Part shown: positions 58,028-64,000 of the stretch, one piece after another
Numbering within the stretch: the first letter of the stretch is position 1
Layout of the letters: each line of letters opens with the position of its first letter
From: Chitinophaga sedimenti
Lineage (GTDB): Bacteria > Bacteroidota > Bacteroidia > Chitinophagales > Chitinophagaceae
Length of the DNA: 64,000 nucleotides
NCBI RefSeq assembly: GCF_023156195.1
Contig: NZ_JAKUKA010000001.1
Location: 1,550,001 to 1,614,000 of the forward strand
Direction of reading: 5' to 3'
Made by a program: the position numbers and the translations under genes
Notes under the pieces: generated by a model
What the model was told of the DNA's origin: nothing
Database searches by the model: none
The model's input: the letters and a program-made list of their open reading frames with translations, nothing else

Positions 58028-58923
58028 ATGTGGGAATCACACCTGAATGGATTTAAAGCCTACCTCCGCCTCGAACGCTCGCTGGCGGCCAATTCAATTG
58101 AAGCATACCTGCGGGATGTAGAGAAACTGACGCAATACCTGCTGTCCATCAACGAGCCACTGGCGCCGTCGCAGGTGGAGTTATCGCATTTGCAGGGCTG
58201 TGTGCAATGGGTCGCTTCGCTCGGCATGAGTGCCACATCGCAGGCCCGTATCATCTCCGGCATTAAAGGTTTCTATAAGTACTTGCTGTTGGAGGATATG
58301 ATCCCGGCAGATCCCACGCAGCTGCTGGACGCGCCGAAAACCAGCCGCAAATTGCCGGATGTGCTCAGCTTCGAGGAAATTGAACAGCTCATCGCCCAGC
58401 TGGACCTGAGCAAACCCGAGGGTACCCGCAACAAAGCGATCATTGAAACTATGTACAGCTGCGGACTTCGTGTAAGTGAAGTCATCGGCCTGCGCATTTC
58501 GCACCTCTACGCCGAAGAGGGTTTTATCCGCGTAATCGGCAAGGGGGACAAAGAACGCCTCATTCCCATCGGCAGCGATGCGCTCCGCTATATCGATATC
58601 TATCTCAACAATGTTCGTATACACGTTCCTGTAAAAAAGGGACAGGAAGACATACTGTTCCTTAACCGTCGTGGCAGCGCCCTCACCCGCGTAATGATCT
58701 TTCTTGTGATCAAAGACCGGTACTCAAAGCCGGCATAAAAAAGGAGGTTTCACCGCACACTTTCCGTCATTCGTTCGCCACGCACCTGGTAGAAGGCGGG
58801 GCAGACCTGCGGGCCGTGCAGGAAATGCTGGGGCATGAAAGTATTACCACAACAGAAATTTATACGCACCTGGACAGGGAGTACCTGAGAGATACGCTGC
58901 ACCGTTTCCATCCAAGGTTCTAA
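58028..58923 (+). CDS. xerD: Tyrosine recombinase XerD, one frame break
   Basis: The repaired protein has 298 residues from [20 protein letters not shown]; an ATG six codons upstream is possible but less like the family. Catalytic residues are R in [21 protein letters not shown] (His-x-x-Arg), [16 protein letters not shown] (His and nucleophile Tyr). It resolves chromosome dimers at dif. The frame breaks at 58717-58720, where CCGG should be CCTGG ([17 protein letters not shown]); without the repair the catalytic HxxR and Tyr are lost. Confidence 0.92.
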
Positions 58924-58932
58924 AAACAAAAA

Positions 58933-58954
58933 AGCCGCCCCGAATGGGACGGCT
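58933..58954. terminator. Bidirectional terminator between xerD and the transglutaminase-like gene
   Basis: AGCCGcCCC gaat GGGaCGGCT stem, A-rich before and moderately T-rich after, between two convergent genes. Confidence 0.75.
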
Positions 58955-58975
58955 CCTGTTATTAAAGTAGTAAGA

Positions 58976-61900
58976 TCATTTAAAGGAGATATACTTCTGT
59001 TCCGCAGTAATGATGTCATTGAAGAAACCTTCCATCATCGTGAACTCTTCGGCCGACAACTGCCTGGTACGGTCGGTATCAAACACCCGGGTCACACGCA
59101 GTTTATTTGCACCTTTTTTTTAAAGGTAAGGCTATAACGCATGTGCAGGAAGTTTTTCTCCACATTCGCCGGGATCTGCTCAAAGGTTTTTCCCGTTGGT
59201 AATGCTATTTCCAGTTCCGTGTTGTAACGGTCGGCTGTCTCGTAGTTCATATACTCAAACGGGAACTGGCGTTTTTCCTGTGTGAAGATATTTGCCGTTG
59301 CTACCTGTTCCAGTAATACCGGCTTCAGCATGCTGAAATCGCCCACGTTGATTACATCGTTCTTTACTGTGAAGTCAGCCGCCAGTTCTACAGTATCGTT
59401 CAGGTCTTCCGGTATTTAAAGCCGTAGTTGTTCACCACGATCTGATTCTTGAAATAAGAAGCTAAAGTTTGCTGGAGATTGTCTTTGGTTTCCTCTTTTG
59501 TTTTATTAAGGTAGCTGTAACGAAGATCAGCAGCCAGATCGCCATTACATTTAAGCGTCGTGCTCACCTGCAGGTCATTATTATTCAATGCTACTTTTAT
59601 CACGCGGTTTTGCACGATCATGCGACGGCCGGTTGTAGGCAGTAACGTTACTTTTTCACCTTCTTTATATACATATGGAATATTCAGTACCTGTGCGTTT
59701 GACAGGCTGCGGGTCTGTGTATTGAATGGCAGTGTGTTGTCTGTCAGTTCCAGGAAGTGGTAATCATTGCCTGCTTTAAACCGAACAATACAATGGTTGA
59801 AGTCGATGGATGGCAGCATCATACTGTAAATTCCGTTATCGCGGGTGCTTACCAGCATCAGGTTGGCGTCCAGACCGGCCTTACGGGCGAAGGTCAGGAA
59901 TAATGTAGATACGTCCTTGCAATCGCCCAGGCGTGTTTGCAGTGTTTTGCCGGCCCGTTGCGGCACGTATTCACTCTGGCGGAACGAAACAGAACTGTAT
60001 TCGATGTTTGCTTCAATGAATGCATAAATTTTCTCCGCCTTCTGCATATCGCTCAGGCCCTGCACGCCGTCGGGGAAAATCTCTTTGTAAGCCTCATTAA
60101 GTTCAAAGTCTTCGCGGCTTTGTACGCGGGTAAGATCGCTGTACCATTCCGCGATAACGTCCCATGATTTCACGGTACTGAGGTGCAGTACCTTACTTAC
60201 GTCCTGTATTGCCGGCATATAAGGCTCATCACGTATCGCAGGCTGGTTTTTCGCCACCCAGGAGTAGGTACGGAAGTCTTCCTTTTTACCTGTTGCCGGT
60301 TTAAAAGACTGGTCGTTCAATACCTCGTAGTACAGCGGTAATTTATCAGCGATCATGATATTGAAACGAGATTCCTGGGTGGGTACGGAAGAATTAAAAT
60401 AGAATTTGTCCCAGTATTCCTGTCCCAGGCGGCCGGTCGAATAATTATCGATTTTGTAACTGTAGTACAGTACGTCGCCGGCCTCCAATTTTGTGTACAC
60501 GATTTCGCTGCCTTCTGTGTCGGCCGGCACGCGGGAACCGTTTGGCTTGATCACTTCTGCTTTCAGGATTTTTACGTGCTGGTAATAGCTGTTGTACGGG
60601 ATCGACATTTCCTTCCAAGCGTCGATACCATTTTTATTATTGATTTTCACAGCCGTACTACGAATCTGTTCGCTTGCGCCTTCGGCGTATACGATCACAT
60701 TCCGCTCGTTCAATATATAATAGAAGCTATGGGCTGTGTCATAAGGTTTCTTTAGCGCCTCTTTTATCATAGCGTAGTAGTCAGTTTCCGGAAAATATTT
60801 AAACATATCCGGCTTTTGTTCCAACTCGCGGATGCGGCGGCGGTATTCGAAGCCACCTGAATAATAATTCAATGCGTTGCGATAATATGCCAGCGCATTC
60901 TCTTTATCGTTCTTCTGTACGTAACAGCTGGCAATGTCCGCGAGAGGTCCATCGTCGTAAGGACTGATACCCGCAGTAATATTGAGGTAGTGGATAGCGG
61001 AATCGTATTGTTGTTTGGAGAAAAATGTTGCACCAGGGCGGTATATGACTTTGGATCGTAGGGCGCCATGTTGATGATTTTCAGCATCTCGGCCTTGGCG
61101 GATTCATTATCGTTACGCTCCAGGTACTCTTCTACCACCATTTTATTAAGATCATGATAGTAGTTGTCTTTTAAAAAAGTGGTCAATATCCTTATGGTGG
61201 CTTCGGGATCTTTTGTTACGTATTTGCTGAAATTCGTCATCAGGCTAACGATGGCAGCATTGTCCGGCTCCTTTGTATATACATCCTTTACCATGAGGAT
61301 GGTACTGTCTATTTTCCCTGTATGGGCCATCAGATTGATCCTGCGCAGGTCCAATAACAACGATCGGCCATTACGCGCTTCTAGGGTCTCGATAATGGAA
61401 AGCGCCTCGTCGTATTTCTTTTCCTCCTCCAACTTGGTGGCCTCAATGGTCATTACCCAATAGTTTTCGGGATCCGGGAGTTTTACGGCTTCTACCATTT
61501 CCGCGATGCGCGTTTGTTCGTAGTCCGGCGAAAGGCAATCTGCGTAAGAATTTATAATGAACGGATTTTCCGGGTACTTTCTGACCCATGTGTTCATCTG
61601 TGCCTTGGCTTTATCATATTGCTGGTTGCGCAGGTATACCTTGCTCAATAGCAGGTAGTTGGCCGGGTCTTTCGGAGTGGCAGCTATGCGGTCCAGGAAA
61701 TATTTCTCCGCAAAGTGTGTCAGCTCAACCGGAGGGGTTGCGCTCAGGTCGGGCTTGTAAGGTTGTGGTTTCGGGTTGACCGTAATATTCGGGAGCGCCG
61801 TGAAATTGTCGTTTGTCAAACGGAGAATAAAATTGGGATAGCTCATTTCACTAGTGTACCCGATCTGCACCAGGATGCGGTTATAGCCTTGCCGCAGGTG

Positions 61901-62728
61901 GCATTTCACCGGGTAGGCATCCAGTTCTGTACGGCGTGCGTCCTGCTCGGCGATCACCAGTTTGTCGTTCACCCAGGCTTTAAAAGAGCCTGCGCCGCCC
62001 AGTGCCAACACGGCATCCTGCTCCACCGGGGAGTTCACAAAGGTTTGTGCGTAGCCAATTGCTGAACGCTGGGAGAACAGCGGCTGCAACACCACCCAGC
62101 CCTGGTTCGTTGAACGAAGTGGGGTAAACCAGTTCACCATGTTTTTGTTGCTCGATTTAAAACCCTCTGCAGATACCGGCGTACTAACTGGTGGGTAGTC
62201 TTTATCGAAGCCGCTGCCGGCAATATTGTCAAAGGGGCCTACAAATTGCCAGTTCTCAATGGCGCCGATATTCCTAAAATGATATTCAGCAGTATCGGGA
62301 CGGTAAGCGCAAAGGTGGTGCATGGCTTTTGCGTAATTGGCGGCGGCCCGGATAGAACCGTGGTATTTTTCGCCGTTTGCCATAGCGGCCAGGTTTTCCA
62401 GTTGCTTGCCTTTCTTTTTACCATAATCGCCCATAATTGCATCCGAGAACCAAAATGCGTACAGGTAGGCATCGGCTTTGGTAAACTGGGTCAGGGGCGA
62501 AGCGTTTTTCCTCGCGTAATCGCCACCCCGGTACGCTTCCAGCGCCATGAGCATGGCGATTGCATTGTCTTTATTGTCGTTTGATTTAACCGCACTCCGG
62601 AACAGGTCGGCGGCTTTCTGCTGTTCATTTTTGAGCAGGGCAGCCCATGCTTTATCGTAATCACCGGCTAAAGTAAGCACGGGTAAACACAGCATGGCCA
62701 GCATCACAATGGTACTAATACGTTTCAT
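58976..62728 (-). CDS. Large exported TPR / DUF3857 / transglutaminase-like protein, three frame breaks
   Basis: The repaired protein has 1251 residues. Signal peptide MKRISTIVMLAMLCLPVLTL; an N-terminal region with a beta-sandwich-like part (NWQFVGPFDNIAGSGF, FKAWVNDKLVIAEQD); TPR-like helices (YLLLSKVYLRNQQYDKAKAQ, KPDMFKYFPETD); then DUF3857 (RVPADTEGSEIVYTKLEAGD), a transglutaminase-like core with Cys in LQTRLGDCKDVSTLFLTFAR and His in SIDFNHCIVRF, and a C-terminal DUF3858-like region. Breaks are at 61021-61025 (T run, minus strand), 59409-59412 (CCGG, probably CCTGG, FKYLEDLNDTVE) and 59114-59121 (eight of nine A's, FKKKGANKLRV). True stop is 58976. Substrate unknown. Confidence 0.88.
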
Positions 62729-62833
62729 AGCTACAGGGAAAGTTATTGAAAGTTAAACGGATGCAAGTTAGTATCGATTATTTAAAATTCAATCACATAA
62801 AATCGGGATATTTACATCAACAGCCGGAAACAA

Positions 62834-62862
62834 AGATGCCGCCCCGAACGGGACGGCATCTT
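62834..62862 (-). terminator. Terminator of the DUF2911 gene
   Basis: AAGATGCCGcCCC gaac GGGaCGGCATCTT, a 13-bp stem with one mismatch, 20 bp beyond the stop. It closely resembles the xerD-side terminator (same loop region), suggesting a common terminator sequence family. Confidence 0.8.
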
Positions 62863-62882
62863 ATCTTCCTGGGAAAAACGTC

Positions 62883-63728
62883 TTATAAAGTCTTGATCAG
62901 CTTCTCGTTCAGCGCTACGTAATCAGCGTTGTTCGCAGCTTTAGCCAGTTCGATAGAGCGCTGTGCAGTTGCTTTCGCAGCGGCTTTGTCGCCCATTTTT
63001 GCCTGGATTTTCGCTTTCAGGTGTACCATGTAGAAAGGCTCTTTTGCCTCTTTGATGGCCTCATCAACCCAGGCCAACGCCTGTTTCAGGTCGCGGTTGT
63101 TGTCGAAGTAGTAGCTGGCGGCGGTCCAGTAGGGCTTTTTGTCGCCTTTCATCGCTTCAGCTATCTGCGCCATGATGGTAGCGTCCATAGTCGGTGCGGT
63201 AAAACGAACCGGCACGGCCACTTTGTCCCACATGATCACCATTTCCATGCTGGAAGCAGCTATTTTGTCGAAAGCGATCATGAATGACTCCACTTTAAAA
63301 GGCAAAGCCTGTGGTTTTACTTTTACGCGCACCACGTCGTCTTCCTGTTTATAGCCATTGTCGCCCCAGTTTTTAACGCCTTTGTTCAGCACAATTTCCC
63401 ACTCATTTTTGTTGGGAATGGTGTACAGGGCATACTCACCGGCAGGCACTTTCACGCCTTCGATAGCCAATTCTTCGCCCAGCGTTACTTTCGTCGCGTT
63501 ATTCGCACCGGTACGCCATACTTTACCATAAGGCACCAGATCGCCAAAAATAACGCGGTCTTTCGTCGCGGGACGGGAATACGCTACTTCTACAGAAGAC
63601 AGCGCAAAATTTTGTTTAATCACTTGCGTAGGGCTGGCAGCCGGTGTTTTCACACCCTGAGCCAGGGCTGTAGCAGAGATGGCAACGCCAAATGCGGTTG
63701 CGCATACATAGGTGGACAGTTTGTTCAT
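62883..63728 (-). CDS. DUF2911 secreted protein with TPR-like C-terminus
   Basis: 281 residues from MNKLSTYVCATAFGVAISAT, a signal peptide ending ALAQG; 14 more upstream codons are possible but spoil the signal. The DUF2911 core is well conserved: YSRPATKDRVIFGDLVPYGK, VWRTGANNATKV, VPAGEYALYTIPNKNEWEIV. The last 90 residues form TPR-like helices (ALAWVDEAIKEAKEPFYMVH, MGDKAAAKATAQRSIELAKA). Function is unknown; the family is very common in Bacteroidota, often in several copies. Confidence 0.88.
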   Translation of the reverse strand: MNKLSTYVCATAFGVAISATALAQGVKTPAASPTQVIKQNFALSSVEVAYSRPATKDRVIFGDLVPYGKVWRTGANNATKVTLGEELAIEGVKVPAGEYALYTIPNKNEWEIVLNKGVKNWGDNGYKQEDDVVRVKVKPQALPFKVESFMIAFDKIAASSMEMVIMWDKVAVPVRFTAPTMDATIMAQIAEAMKGDKKPYWTAASYYFDNNRDLKQALAWVDEAIKEAKEPFYMVHLKAKIQAKMGDKAAAKATAQRSIELAKAANNADYVALNEKLIKTL

Positions 63729-63788
63729 ATAAGCAGGATTGATGTACGTATTCAGTGAAATACGCCGCAAATATACACGGATCCGGCG

Positions 63789-64000
63789 TTATTCGATCAA
63801 CCCGTTGCGGAAGGCGTATAAAACCAGTCCCACGGTGTTCTTGACATTGATCTTTTCCAGGAGTTTCTGGCGGATGCCTTCCACCGTACGCGGGCTCAGG
63901 AAGATCTTTTCAGAGATTTCCTGCGTGGTCAGCTCACTGCAGATCATTTTTAGGACCTCCAGCTCGCGGTCGCCCAGCTGTATTTCGTTCTTAAAAGTAG
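63789..64000 (-). CDS. LuxR/NarL-type regulator, C-terminal HTH only (runs off the window)
   Basis: Only the last 70 codons are in the window: LGDRELEVLKMICSELTTQE, ISEKIFLSPRTVEGIRQKLL, EKINVKNTVGLVLYAFRNGL. This is a GerE/LuxR helix-turn-helix, as found at the C-terminus of NarL-type response regulators. The receiver domain, if present, lies beyond position 64000. The gene is on the minus strand, 60 bp upstream of the DUF2911 gene. Confidence 0.85.
   Translation of the reverse strand, partial: TFKNEIQLGDRELEVLKMICSELTTQEISEKIFLSPRTVEGIRQKLLEKINVKNTVGLVLYAFRNGLIE

Noticed and set aside
11565..61025. Programmed ribosomal frameshifting at the many A/T runs
   Set aside because: The breaks occur in housekeeping genes that are never recoded and need +1 compensation at varied runs; only the IS3 site has a proper in-phase slippery heptamer.

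Overview
The window is a stretch of a Bacteroidota chromosome, most likely Chitinophagaceae (Chitinophaga or a close relative). The evidence is a SusC/SusD pair, type IX secretion (T9SS) C-terminal sorting domains, DUF4252, DUF2911 and DUF1599 proteins, a BT_3928-like DoxX protein, a folP-cdaA pair and TAnnTTTG-type promoters. Most genes are ordinary housekeeping genes. The accessory content is one polysaccharide-utilisation locus, a few secreted proteins and one IS3-family insertion sequence.

Layout. 1-3820: 3' part of a giant secreted beta-helix/PKD-repeat protein with a T9SS tail. 4074-5832: small DUF1328, SelW-like, MtfA peptidase and VOC genes. 6007-10075: redox genes, namely an Rrf2 regulator with an NAD(P)-binding protein and a DODA-type dioxygenase, then an aldo/keto reductase and a quinone-reductase-like MDR protein. 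10198-14722: a small charged protein, a TPR protein and gyrA. 15105-16430: saccharopine-dehydrogenase family. 16523-17809: IS3 element. 17819-22461: Sir2, EVE, LutA-like, ribH, a TPR membrane protein and pdhA. 22595-23979: recF and a DUF721 gene. 24024-26791: a small unknown gene with an 11-bp-phased repeat array upstream, and an ECF sigma / membrane protein / DUF4252 / DUF4252 operon. 26974-31007: a GH127-type arabinofuranosidase and a secreted protein made of two copies of an alpha/beta-hydrolase-like domain. 31175-36404: ferredoxin-reductase-like protein, a lone DppB-type permease, a DoxX protein, DUF1599, folP and cdaA. 36406-51611: a chitin/GlcNAc utilisation locus on the minus strand. 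It runs, in transcription order, LacI regulator, three operator-like repeats, SusC, SusD, GH18-like lipoprotein, GH18 chitinase, GH20 hexosaminidase, NagP-like transporter, NagA, NagB, CBM9-like protein and NagX-like protein. 51724-64000: FKBP isomerase, NrnA-like phosphoesterase, ndk, pyruvate carboxylase, xerD, a very large transglutaminase-like protein, a DUF2911 protein and the C-terminal DNA-binding domain of a LuxR-type regulator.

The most striking property of the sequence is its frameshifts. At least 35 reading-frame breaks fall in otherwise well-conserved genes, including the essential genes gyrA, recF, pdhA and sigma factor genes. Nearly all are one missing base, and they fall into two classes. 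One is A/T runs of five or more bases that are one base short. The other is twelve places where restoring one base recreates a CCWGG pentamer and an intact, sensible protein. I read these as consensus errors, probably from long-read data over a methylated CCWGG motif, and not as real pseudogenes. Coordinates below span the whole repaired gene and each break is named. One break makes a chitinase and a hexosaminidase look like a single fused protein; they are really two overlapping genes.
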